Part shown: in pieces, positions 1 to 9,679 of the stretch
Numbering within the stretch: position 1 is the first letter of the stretch
Layout of the letters: every line of letters begins with the position of its first letter
Assembly (NCBI GenBank): GCA_963854835.1
Contig: OY978525.1
Location: 45,932,196 to 45,996,195, forward strand
Length of the DNA stretch: 64,000 bases
From: Megamerina dolium
Lineage: Eukaryota; Arthropoda; Insecta; Diptera; Megamerinidae
Direction of reading: 5' to 3'
The notes under the pieces: generated by a model
Seen by the model: only the letters and a program-made list of their open reading frames with translations
What the model was told of the DNA's origin: nothing
The model's database searches: none
Translations under genes and position numbers: made by a program

Positions 1-517
1 GTTTTCTCCAAATTTTGGCTCTACCGACACTTCCAAATAAATTGTATTTTGACTCATCTGTAAATAATACTCGTTTCCAGAAATCAATTCCCTTGTCTAA
101 ATGCTTTTGCGCGAATTCCAAACGAAGTTTGCGATATTTTTCACTTATATACGGTTTCCTACGCGGAGTTCTGCTGTGAAACCCATTATTATTCAAGGCT
201 CTTTGAACTGTTCGTGGATGCACATTTGTATTTGACCTAGTTGCTAGCTCTGCGGCCAACTTAGTGCCTGCCACTTTCGGATTTTGATCCACTTCTTTCA
301 AAATGAATGATACATCTCTGCGACTCAGTTTCTTTGGGCGACCACTACGCGGTTTATTTTCAAGACTATTCGTTTTTTTGTAGTTATTGAATATTGTTTG
401 AACTGTTGATTTTGTTAAATTTAATAAGCTTGATATTTCACCATACGATTTGTTTTCATTTCTATACTTTACTACTAAGTTTCGCAAATCAATTGATATT
501 TCTTTACGGGAAGCCAT
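1..517 (-). CDS. Tc1-family transposase, N-terminal 172 residues (partial)
   Basis: The frame is open from an ATG at 515-517 to the window edge. The N-terminus (MASRKEISIDLRN) starts a bipartite paired-like helix-turn-helix. A GRPKK motif (AT-hook/GRPR-like linker) follows near residue 65, and a second HTH with KLAAEL lies near residue 90. The first catalytic Asp is in FTDESKYNLFGS near residue 155. The second Asp and the Glu would lie outside the window. The family cuts and pastes at TA sites. I saw no frameshift or stop in the visible part, so the copy could be intact, but more than half is missing. Confidence 0.85.
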   Translation of the reverse strand, partial: MASRKEISIDLRNLVVKYRNENKSYGEISSLLNLTKSTVQTIFNNYKKTNSLENKPRSGRPKKLSRRDVSFILKEVDQNPKVAGTKLAAELATRSNTNVHPRTVQRALNNNGFHSRTPRRKPYISEKYRKLRLEFAQKHLDKGIDFWKRVLFTDESKYNLFGSVGRAKIWRK

Positions 518-869
518 TGTCACAACCACGAACTTCTGGAAACAGCCAAAATACAACTAAATGCAATCCCAGTATGTCTATTACCAAGCAAAACAGCAAA
601 ATGTAACTAGCGGTACTTTCCCGTTATTGCGCCGCAACACACAACAAAAAAGAAGCGTGGAATGCGCGCCGTATGTAGACTTTTGTCATTGAATTTTTTT
701 CGTTTTATGTTAATAACTTGTTAAGTTTTTAATGAAATAAGATAATTTTCGCTATGTAATGATAAAAACATATTTAAAACAAAATTGCATCATTACTTCT
801 TTTCATTATGCTTTTGGACATGTCAGATAGCTGAAATGGTAGCCGTATGTAGACTTTTGTCGCTCACTG
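1..869 (-). mobile_element. Tc1-like transposon A, partial (runs off left edge)
   Basis: Only the 5' half is in the window. The right end is CACTG at 865-869 followed by the TA target dinucleotide (870-871), the usual Tc1/mariner target. The 20-bp motif GCCGTATGTAGACTTTTGTC occurs twice in the same direction, at 668-687 and at 842-861. This is the inverted-repeat/direct-repeat (IR/DR) layout, with an inner and an outer transposase-binding site. The other terminus lies outside the window. Confidence 0.8.
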
Positions 870-905
<36 letters not shown>

Positions 906-939
906 CCTGTGTGTATGTGTATATAAATACATATATGTA

Positions 940-1025
<86 letters not shown>

Positions 1026-1044
1026 TTTATATACATATATTTAT

Positions 1045-1080
<36 letters not shown>

Positions 1081-1093
1081 GTATATATATGTA
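870..1093. repeat. (TA)n / (CA)n compound microsatellite
   Basis: Long TA runs with short GTGTGT and CACACA interruptions fill the gap between two Tc1 elements. The left edge is the TA target of Tc1 A; the right edge (1092-1093) is the TA target of the next Tc1. Open frames of alternating Tyr and Ile here are artefacts of the repeat. Confidence 0.95.
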
Positions 1094-2743
1094 CAGTGGC
1101 TCCCAGCTTATTTCGTACAGTGACAGTTTAAAAATTGCTGCAGTCGTAATTCCTAATATAGCAAAAATTTGAACAAAATATAAATGCCATTTTTGAAAGG
1201 AAGGTTTGTTTTTTATTTTCCAAAATTTACTTTTTCAAAATTTTAGTGTTTGACACTATAAAAAAATAAAATAAGAATAAAATAGGAAAATTCATGTCAC
1301 AGCTTATTTCGTACAGTCTCTTTAAGTTCAAACTAAAAACAAAGTAAGTTGATTTTAATATTTAGTATGACATCCCTTAGCGTTAATGATAGCCTGGAGT
1401 CTATTTGGCATTGAATCCACCAATTTTTGAGTGATGTCTGGTGTGATTTTTTTCCATTCCTCCATCAGTACCTTCTTTAGGTCTTGCTTATTAGAAATCT
1501 TGTGTGTTCTTATTTTATTGTCCAAAATAGACCAAAGATTTTCAATCACATTCATGTCAGGTGACTGTGGTGGTGGAGACATCAAGTGTGGGCAGTTCCA
1601 AATAAGCCAAGATTGCACAATCCCAGATTTATGTTTTGGGTCATTATCTTGGTAGTACCGAAATTCATCCCGCAAATCCAGTTTGTCTGCACTTTGAAGT
1701 AAATTGTTTTTCAGAATCTCGAGGTACTTCATTTTGTCCATTGTCCCCTCAATAAAAACCAATTCACCTACTCCGGCTGCTGACATACAGGCCCAAACCA
1801 TCACGCTACCGCCACCATGCTTCACTGTGGGCTTAAGGTTCTCCTTGTTTAGCTCGGTATTCGCTTTACGCCAAACATATGACATTCCGTCCGAACCAAA
1901 AATATTAAACTTAGACTCATCCGCGAAAATAACGGTATTCCAGAAAGCAGGAGTCTTAATAATATGCTCTTTGGCGGAGTCAAGTCGGCGTTGTATATTC
2001 ATTTTTGAAATGAATGGTTTCTTTCGGGCTACTCGACCGTTCAAGTCATGATTGCGCAGCACACGTCGGACAGTTTCAGCACTGGATGATTTCCTATTTC
2101 ACGCTGAACCTCTGCAGCCAACTTCGGAGCGGATAACTTTGGATTTTTCTTAATTTTTCGTACAATATAACGCTCGTCTGATGCGTTGAAAATCTTATTA
2201 GGTGCTTCTCTGCCCTTGTTCTCCAACCGATTTTCGCGAACGAAGCGTTGAATGATGTATTGGACAGTTGAGGCACTTAAATTTGTCATTTCAGCAATTT
2301 TTCGCACACTCTGACCTTTCCTAAAATGGTTAATTACCAGTTTACGCTGTTCCATCGTTGTACGACGCCCATAACGCTAAATGTTTAATTTACAGCACTT
2401 TAACTATTTAAAATAATAATAATAAAAATTGTTATAATAGTTAAAAAGGTCCAAAAACTCATACAATTCAAAAAAACTTTGTAACTGCGCGGCAGAATGA
2501 AACTTACTTACATTGAAGTTTGTGTACGAAATAAGATGTGAGCTGAAAATCAGCTGATCAATAGTTTTTCTCTCTTGCATAACAAAAAGAACAATTTTTG
2601 GGGTTCCCCGTTTTCTTATTAGGTTTACTAAACACATACACAGACATCTACATTCAAAACTTATCGATAAGTTTTTTAGTTTCGATGTTACAGCCATGTA
2701 CATAAAAATATATACACTGTACGAAATAAGCTGTGAGCCACTG
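1094..2743 (-). mobile_element. Tc1-like transposon B, copy 1 (1650 bp)
   Basis: Termini are CAGTGGCTCCCAGCTTATTT at the left and its near inverse at 2712-2743. They are flanked by TA at 1092-1093 and 2744-2745. An 18-bp subterminal repeat, CAGCTTATTTCGTACAGT, occurs at 1104-1121 and 1300-1317. An inverted counterpart lies at 2716-2733, with a diverged inner copy near 2521-2545, giving an IR/DR element. A colinear copy on the other strand lies at 13386-14998. The two differ in length by 37 bp, explained by a deletion and a 1-nt indel in the coding region. Confidence 0.92.
1355..2372 (-). pseudogene. Tc1 B transposase, one frameshift
   Basis: The start is at 2372 (MGRRTTMEQRKLVINHF); the first frame runs to about 2091. 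It then continues in another frame to a stop at 1355-1357. The break is a run of three A where the sister copy has four (around 2090), consistent with loss of one A. The paired-like HTH (SVRKIAEMTNLS) is in the N-terminal part. All three catalytic residues are present: Asp in FADESKFN, Asp in YYQDNDPKH, and Glu in PDMNVIENLW, with 34 residues between the last two (DD34E). Apart from the single frameshift the protein looks complete, about 340 aa. Confidence 0.88.
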
Positions 2744-2745
2744 TA

Positions 2746-3404
2746 TGTGTGTGTGTATGTATATGTATATGTATCAGCGAACGGCAAAGGATGATTGAAA
2801 AAACATTCATACGTAATCAGCATCCTAAAAAATATTCCTCTGCGTTCAAGCGATCAAACTTGATCAAACACGCATATTCGCTGTTGATTTTAAATCAATC
2901 AAACCATGTGGTTCTTGTTGGCTGTGTGGTTTTAATTATCGGTCGTTCTCATACCAATTATTTCGGGTGTCTGTTCGTTCGACTCAACAACGATTATATT
3001 GATTAAGAAGAAAACACAAAAAGCAAAAATGAACGCGTATGATTTTTGCATATACAAGCAGCGGAGGGAAGTGAGAGAGAGAGGGAGACCAAATAGAAGC
3101 AAAAGAAAAATAATATAACAACACAACAATATTTATTTTCATATTTAATTTTTTTATATATAAACACGAAAGAAAGAATAGTATTTAACAAACAAAATAA
3201 TATAAATAAATGTTCATTTATAAATTATAAGTAAAATAAATAATATAAATAAAGAAAAAACTTCAGTCCATATTAATTATATTAAATGATAAATAAATGT
3301 TGTTTTTTCATTTATAAAATATAAGTAAAATAAATAAATAAATAATATAAATAAAGAAAAAACTTCAGTCCATAATAATTATATTAAATGATAAATAAAT
3401 GTAT
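2746..3404. repeat. Unassigned AT-rich stretch with an imperfect two-copy tandem repeat
   Basis: A short GT/TA microsatellite (2746-2772) is followed by unassigned DNA. At about 3208-3295 and 3296-3397 there are two imperfect tandem copies of an AT-rich unit. Each contains AAAGAAAAAACTTCAGTCCA and then a TTATATTAAATGATAAATAA block. The second copy is longer by small insertions. I see no gene here. Confidence 0.7.
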
Positions 3405-3720
3405 TTAGTTTTCAAAATTCTTGAAGTATGAGTGTAGAAATAACAAGCTGTCTACAGATTTAGGCCCAAGTCTGTTTCTTTTCTCGGTTATTAAGTTACC
3501 AGATAATGAAAAAGCTCGTTCAGCGGCTGCGTTAATGGCAGGAATTGAATGAATTTGCAGTGCAACTTCAGATAAATGTGGATAAGACTCTTCATTTAAT
3601 TTCCACCATTTGAGTACATCGAAGTCCTCAGTTATTTGAACATTTTCCTTACAATATCTATTTACCTCGTCTGTAGGTGTTTCTATAGTGCTCAATGCTG
3701 GTTTTTTAAATAAGTCAGGG
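3405..3720 (-). pseudogene. hAT-family transposase, C-terminal dimerisation fragment
   Basis: An open frame of about 100 residues ends at a stop near 3405. It carries FDVLKWWKLNEESYPHLSEV, then IHSIPAINAAAERAFSLSG and RLGPKSVDSLLFLHS. This order (WWK, then an IP-x-AAAER-FS core, then R-RL-P) is the C-terminal dimerisation region of hAT transposases. Upstream the frame is lost at about 3720, and neither the catalytic core nor terminal repeats could be found. It is a truncated relic. Confidence 0.8.
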
Positions 3721-3976
3721 GGAAAAAGTGAACATCTTTATTAAGTGGCTTCTTTCAGTAAATGAAAATTGTGAAACGGAATCGGACGAAGGTGTACATG
3801 GACTGGCTGGAATAGAATGGGATGATGGTGATGTGGTAGTTATTTATATAAATTGTCAATTAGAGAAACGCAAAAATTCAATTAGGTCGGTTGGTTGCAT
3901 ATTTAAAGCTGGTGGATATAATTTGAAAATCACCGCATAAGTCAACTAGCTGTTTAAGGGTTGAAATACCTATTAG

Positions 3977-4105
<129 letters not shown>

Positions 4106-4429
4106 CTACTAAAAAGAACTAGGTAATTATCTGGTTAAGTAGTTAAAAAAGTAGGTAACTTTGTATAGGCGCTTGGGAAAAAACTAACCACTTTCCCCTT
4201 GTACGTGTGACCACTCATCCCTGTCGCTCTCATTCACCTACGTCGTAAAGAAAACATATAGTGTGTATGTGAAAGAGATGCCGGTGGGCTCATACCTTGG
4301 TTGAGTTGATGTTCTGATTTTTCTGACACCTCAATTCCGACCGCTGCTTGACTTCTAACAAAATTAAAGTTATTTAAGGTTAATCGGTTTTTAATATTGA
4401 AATAATAAGTAATAATAAATAAAATCTAC

Positions 4430-4696
4430 CTGTATCCGATGTTTTCGGGTAATATCATTTTTCGCCATCATCTTTTGCAATCTCGAACTTTTGCTATTGA
4501 TACCTGATGACAAATCTTGCCGTTGTTGTCGCTGTTGATTTTCTTCCATTTGTTCTTCTTCATTAATTGTTGTTAATATTGTTACGGTTGATGTGATGGT
4601 AGTGCTGCTGCTACTTGCTGTTGCTGTTGTATTTGCATCAGCACACTTTTTCTCACCTTCTAGATTGTTAAGCCTTTCGTTGGTGGCCAATACCAT
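4430..4696 (-). CDS. Possible 5' coding exon of an unidentified host gene
   Basis: An ATG at 4694-4696 lies in a good insect start context (AACAATGG). It opens an 89-codon stretch rich in Thr, Ser, Glu and Gln, beginning MVLATNERLNNLEGEKK and ending KNDITRKHRIQ. It is followed by CAG/GTAGAT, a good 5' splice donor, with GT at 4428-4429. The TTC-, CTG- and TTG-rich composition differs from the surrounding transposons. No domain is recognised. The rest of the gene would lie to the left and is not found before the window edge. It may equally be a chance open frame in low-complexity DNA. Confidence 0.33.
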
Positions 4697-5396
4697 TGTT
4701 CAAGATATATGTTTAGATCAAATTTTTATTTATTCAATTAATTTCGTTGTCGGAAGTAATTCCGTATTGAGACGATAGAGAAAAGCACGTAAATTGCAAA
4801 CTAATTGTTTCTTATATATATACCACTTTGTATAAAGAAAAAGCACTCGAGATATATATATGCGTTTATGTATATTATTTATTACAATAAATATATATAC
4901 GGGATATGTACAATTTATTATTAAAACGAATTAAAATATGTTCCAAAATGAAAATTATTAAGTATATTATTTGATACAAAAAAACCTCGAGATAAAAATG
5001 AACAAAAAAGCGCGCTCTGTTCGTGTCGGGAAAAATTCAGTAAGAAAAGAAGAACAAGAACAAACGAATCGACTGCTGACTGATCAAGTCAGAGTTGCAT
5101 TCGCCTTCTATAAAGGTGGCACCAAATCCACCAGAAAGTGCGCGCAACGTAATTTTCTGGCATAGACATATAGCTATACTCCTCTAATTTCCCTCGGTGC
5201 AGGGTTGCATTTTTAATAAACATTTTAAATTATTCTTAAAAATGTCAAACACAATTTAAAATGTCAAATTCTTTTCATTTAAAAATATTAATATTATTAA
5301 TAAGAACAATAATAATAATAAGAATGGAACAGTAATAATAATAATAATATTTATAACAATAGTAACAATATTAGTAATTATATTAATTTTAACGGG
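4697..5396. other. Gene-poor AT-rich interval with an (AAT)n tract
   Basis: No supported gene. An imperfect AAT/ATA trinucleotide tract occupies roughly 5281-5390, directly in front of the RTE fragment. Confidence 0.6.
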
Positions 5397-5730
5397 TGCT
5401 CTGGTGGTGTTTTCGCAAGGTAACGTGTCTAACTGCCTCAACCGGGTGGGGCTAGCGCAATCCTTGTTGAACTCATCGCAAGTCAACTCACTGGCTGTCA
5501 TATAGTTTGATCTGAGCGCTATGTGATGATACCTTTATTTGTTAATGAGGAGTAGTCATATAGCTTGCTCTGCTTACTCTGTGATGGCGCTTTCATTATT
5601 ATTAATGGGGGCCCTCCATGTGATGACCACCGGGCAACGTCTTCCTGGCACCCGCTGGGAGGCGGCTGAAGTGAGTGGCGAAAATCTCCTCGGTTAGAGG
5701 TTGTGCGTTGGGTTTGGGACCCGCCACATA
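5397..5730 (+). mobile_element. RTE-type LINE, 5' fragment
   Basis: Closely matches the 5' leader of the RTE copy at 17413-17745, including CTGGTGGTGTTTTCGCAAGG and the CCCGCTGGGAGGCGGCTGAA segment. It stops at CCGCCACATA, just before the coding region would begin. At 5731 it abuts a truncated G1 LTR with no intervening bases. This is the leader only and codes for nothing. Confidence 0.85.
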
Positions 5731-6112
5731 CTGGATTCTGTTAATTATCACTGCAACACTTGTTTTATACAACTATATACAGCAACAATTTATTTAATAA
5801 ACTCTATTTACAATCAACTCTGTTTATAATCAACTATTTACAATAACACTTTAATGTACTAGCAACTTTTGCCTCTGTATAGATGTTTGCGCAGTCACGA
5901 TCGGAATTCGATTGATTCTCACTTCTCAACACTGGCTCTATTTATACTCTGTTGGCAACACCCCAGAATCTTCCTTTATCGAGATTCTTCTCTTCCTTTC
6001 TCGTTGGCTTGTTCTGGTTATCGCTTATTTCTTTTTGTTGACATTCATGTCGATGCTGCCAATAGTGTCAGTCACAATAGTGATGAGTAACCAACTATCG
6101 ATACTCGTTACA
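5731..6112 (-). repeat. G1 copy 1, 3' LTR (truncated)
   Basis: Matches the 438-bp right LTR except for a missing segment at its outer end. It begins at CTGGATTCTG, where the full LTR has about 57 more bases that would end it with TGTTACG. The inner end is TACTCGTTACA, read on the element strand as TGTAACGAGTA. Confidence 0.9.
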
Positions 6113-6125
6113 CTGCCCTCCTCTT
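6113..6125 (-). promoter_or_regulatory. G1 copy 1 polypurine tract
   Basis: On the element strand AAGAGGAGGGCAG lies immediately before the 3' LTR start TGTAACG. This purine run primes plus-strand synthesis in LTR retrotransposons. The same tract precedes the 3' LTR of copy 2. Confidence 0.8.
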
Positions 6126-6257
6126 AACTTTGTTCGTCCCGAACAAGTTTTTATACTTCCCCTCGATATGGCGCAAGTCGCTCCAAGTGCACTACTTTAA
6201 ACTTTGCTCTTTTATTCCAGGCACGTTGAATACGATACACTACGTCATTTATCTTTG

Positions 6258-8285
6258 CTATAATCTCATATGGTCCTTCCCAATGAGTCTGTAGTTTACG
6301 GGACAGGTCTTTCTTCGTTGTGGATTATGAAGCATTACAAGCTCTCCTTCATAGAACCCTTTTGAATTTGCTTTCAAGTCATACCTGGCCTTCATCTTAT
6401 CGCTTATCATCTGCGACCGCTCTCTGATGAACTGATGTACTTCATCCAACTGTTCCCGCTTTTCGCTAATATAATTACCTTCGGTTGATCTCGTTGGTGT
6501 TATAACTCCAAATTTTAAATCAGCTGGCAGTCTTAACTCGTTTCCAAAAATTGCCATTGCCGGCGTAGTAGCCGTCGTATCATGTTGTGCGCATCGATAT
6601 GCCATGAGGAACATTGGTATATGTACATCCCAGTATCGTTGGTATTTATCTACGACTTTTCTCAAATATTCCTCCAAGGTACGGTTAAATCGTTCTACCA
6701 TGCCATCAGATTGTGGATGCAAAGGTGTTGTACGAGTTTTATATATACCCAGCATACGGCATATCTCTTGGAATACAACTGATTCGAAATTTCGACCTTG
6801 GTCTGAGTGTAATTCCATCGGTACACCAAAACGAGTAATCCATTGGTTGACGAATACATCCGCAACTGTACTAGCTTCTTGATTTGGAATGGGGTATACT
6901 TCAGGCCATTTACTGAAGTAATCTATAACCACCAGAACATACTTGTTTCCTGCGTTGCTTATTGGAAATGGTCCAGCTATGTGCATAGCAATTCGCTCAA
7001 ATGGAGCACCCACGGTGTATTGGTGCATCTTACCTCGACTTTTCTTAGTGGGACCTTTGGCCATTGTACATTGCTTACACTTCCGAATCCAATCAGCGAC
7101 ATGGTCATGACACCCAACCCCATAAAATCGTTTCTTTATTTTCTCGACGGTTTTGGTGATTCCCAAATGCCCTCCACTGGAGGCGTTGTAATATTCAGCT
7201 ATCACTTCATTTATTCTTGCCTTGGGTACCACTAGAAGATCATAAGTGATTTTTCCATTTTCACTTTCCCATGTTCGGAATAAACATCCGTCTCGTAAGT
7301 GCAGGCTTTGCCAATGCGCCCAGTATGCCTTTGCTATTGGACTCTCATTAGCCATTTCTTGCCAATCTGGACGTATGCCCTGCTCCTTGTATTCCATAAT
7401 CTTTACGAGATCTGGGTCGCTCCTCTGATCTTCTTGCACTCGTTCGGTGGTCCATGACTCCTGCGGCAATATATTCGTAAGTCGTATGTCGACAATGTGC
7501 TCCTTGCTCTCCACTCGAGAACAATGTTTACATTCCATTTTGCAAGAACGACGAGATAGAGCATCCGCCTTGCCGTGATGTCCTCCTTTACGTTGTTCGA
7601 TGGTAAAATCATAACTCTGCAGCCTTTTAATCCAGCGCGCCAAGTGTCCTTCCGGTTTTTTAAATTGTAATAACCACCTTAGCGCTGCGTGGTCAGTTCG
7701 TAGATGAAATGACTGACCGTACAAGTATTTATGGAAATACTTTACACATTCCAGTATTGCGAGCAACTCTCTTCGAGTGACACAGTAGTTTCTTTCTGGC
7801 TTCGACAGGATTTTACTGTAGTATGCTATTACTTTTTCTTGCCCATCTATGATCTGAGAGAGCACACCACCTATTCCATAGCCACTCGCATCTGTGTCTA
7901 ACACAAACTTTTGTCCAGGTACTGGATACACTAATATTGGTGCTGAACAGAGTATTTCTTTCAGCTGTTCGAATGCTTTCTGTTTGACCTCGCCCCACAC
8001 AAATGGTTTGTTCTTTCTTGTCAACTCATGCAGACTACTGGCGATGTTTGCAAATCCAGGAACAAATCGTCTATAATAGGTGCATAAGCCTAGGAAGCTT
8101 CTTAGCTCGTGAAGATTCGACGGAATAGGCCATTCTTGTACTGCTGCTACTTTCTCTTCGTCGGTATGTACCCCTTCTGTTGTTACTTTATGACCAAGAT
8201 ATTTAACTTCTCGCCTGAAGAGTGAACACTTTTTTATATTCAGTTTAAGCCCTGCTGATTGTATACGCTCAAATACTTCTTTCAA
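6258..8285 (-). pseudogene. G1 copy 1 pol: RT thumb, RNase H and integrase
   Basis: A 675-residue frame starts in the RT thumb (SLFRREVKYLGHKV), continues through RNase H (FVLDTDASGYGIGGVLSQ, with LRTDHAALRWLL), and then integrase. Integrase has the zinc-binding HHCC region (GGHLGITKTVEKIKKRFYG ... CKQC), the core with SDQGRNFES, and MVERFNRTL with the catalytic Glu. The first catalytic Asp is changed: this copy reads RIAMHIAGPF where copy 2 reads RIAMDIAGPF (codon near 6985). A 1-nt deletion near 6310 shifts the C-terminus compared with copy 2. The frame is joined to the upstream RT only by a further frameshift. Confidence 0.9.
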
Positions 8286-8301
8286 CTTTTCCAGGTGGTC
8301 G

Positions 8302-9010
8302 TTAAAATCTTTTCCCCATCACGATAATATCATCGAGGTACACCAAGCACGTTTTCCAGTGTAGTCCTCTGAGTACACGCTCCATCAAACGTTCGAAAGT
8401 AGCTGGCGCATTGCATAAACTAAATGGCATGACTGTAAATTGCCATAGACCATCGCCAATACTGAAAGCTGTTTTCTCTTTGTCCTCCTTACCAAGTTCC
8501 ACTTGCCAGTAGCCACTTTGCAAATCAAGAGTTGAGAACCACTTCGCACCAGATAGTGTGTCCAGAGTGTCATCGATTCTTGGCAGTGGATAGCTGTCTT
8601 TTTTCGTAATATCATTCAGCTTTCTGTAATCAACACAGAATCGAGTACTTCCATCCTTCTTCTTTACCAGCACAACTGGTGAACTCCATGGACTCGCTGA
8701 TGGTTCAATAACACCTTGTTTCTGCATATCGGTAATCAGCTTAATGGCTTCGTCTCTTTTGGCCAATGGAACTCTTTGTGGTGTTTGACGAATTGGTCTA
8801 AAATCACCGGTGTCAATGTGATGCTTCACGATGGTTGTTCGTCCTCCAGTTTTTCCATTTGAAGAAAAGATTAAACTGTACTTCTCCAATAGTTGTAAAG
8901 CCTTTTATTTTTGCTGGTTGGTAAGCACACCTGCCCATTCTTCCATCTGTGCTTTTATTTCCGCTCTGACAGTTCTTGATCTTCCACTTTTTATCACAAC
9001 TGTAGATGTA
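8302..9010 (-). pseudogene. G1 copy 1 pol: reverse transcriptase fingers and palm
   Basis: RT motifs in order: SPWSSPVVLVKKKDGSTRFC, DYRKLNDITKKDSYPLPRID, FSTLDLQSGYWQVEL, FTVMPFSLCNAPATFERLM, and the catalytic LVYLDDIIV. The frame ends just after at a stop created by an extra base in a G run near 8310; the thumb resumes in another frame at 8285. Upstream of codon KALQLLEKY a TAA near 8903-8905 interrupts the link to the protease part, and a frameshift near 9015-9020 adds another break. Confidence 0.88.
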
Positions 9011-9669
9011 TTAGTTGGATTTAATATTCGCACCGGTACGTACTATTCCATTTTCTTTAGGTTCTACTAACGTCCTACCAAGTATGATGTTTTTATTCGT
9101 TATTTCTTTATCTGCTTCCACCACCCACAACTTGCCTGTCCCATCATCCACATTCATCTGTGCCCATATCACCGCTTCTGATTTTGCTGGAACCTCTTGG
9201 CGTTGACATGCCAGTACTCGTTTGATGTTTCCACTCCGCTTGTAACCGATGTTCAATGGTAATTCGACATTTGCATAGCGCAGTATCCGTTGATTTAAAT
9301 CTAACGTAAATCCGTTGTCAATCATAAAATCAACACCAATTATTACGTCATCGATGATGTCGGCCACAATGAATTCATGTTCCCACGTGTAATTTCCAAT
9401 AGATACTCGTTTCTTTATCTTACCCAGAATTTGTGCATCCTCACCCGTTGCTGTACGCAATTTTATTCCCATTAAAGGCTCAAACCTCTTTACCAAATCG
9501 CTCTTGATTATAGAATGTGATGCACCAGTGTCCAGGGTTAACATGAATTCCATATTGTCCAATTTTCCATCAATAGTCAAGCTGCTTGGCACACGCTGTA
9601 GTTGTGAAATGTGAATGATGGGGCAACCCATTGTTGGAGTCAGTTCACGCCCCGCTGAACTGACTCGAT
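9011..9669 (-). pseudogene. G1 copy 1 pol: aspartic protease region
   Basis: The frame is -1 relative to gag and open through the gag stop region. MGCPIIHISQLQRVPS is followed by FMLTLDTGASHSIIKSD, the DTGA active-site loop of retroviral-type aspartic proteases. VIIGVDFMIDNGFTLDL is the C-terminal I-G-D flap-side motif. There is no need for its own start codon, because a frameshift signal lies at the gag end (9637-9679). The frame stops at 9011 where a frameshift separates it from RT. Confidence 0.85.
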
Positions 9670-9679
9670 TTAGTTTAAC
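9637..9679 (-). promoter_or_regulatory. G1 -1 ribosomal frameshift signal at the gag/pol junction
   Basis: On the element strand the gag frame ends TCG TTA AAC TAA. The heptamer G TTA AAC (9673-9679) fits the X-XXY-YYZ slippery rule in its tandem A-site part, and GTTAAAC is a known arterivirus slippery sequence. After a 6-nt spacer (9667-9672, containing the stop) comes a perfect 11-bp stem, GAGTCAGTTCA pairing with TGAACTGACTC, with an 8-nt loop (9648-9655). The protease frame is exactly -1 to gag and open across the site. Confidence 0.75.

Noticed and set aside
785..1172. Several long open frames of Tyr/Ile/His repeats
   Set aside because: Pure translations of TA and CA microsatellites; the same at 11487-11798, 14961-15257, 15322-15615 and 30188-30767.
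3728..3940. 70-aa + strand open frame beside the hAT fragment
   Set aside because: No recognisable family; likely chance or antisense of degraded transposon DNA.
4971..5165. 64-aa basic open frame
   Set aside because: No motif, no supporting context; likely chance.
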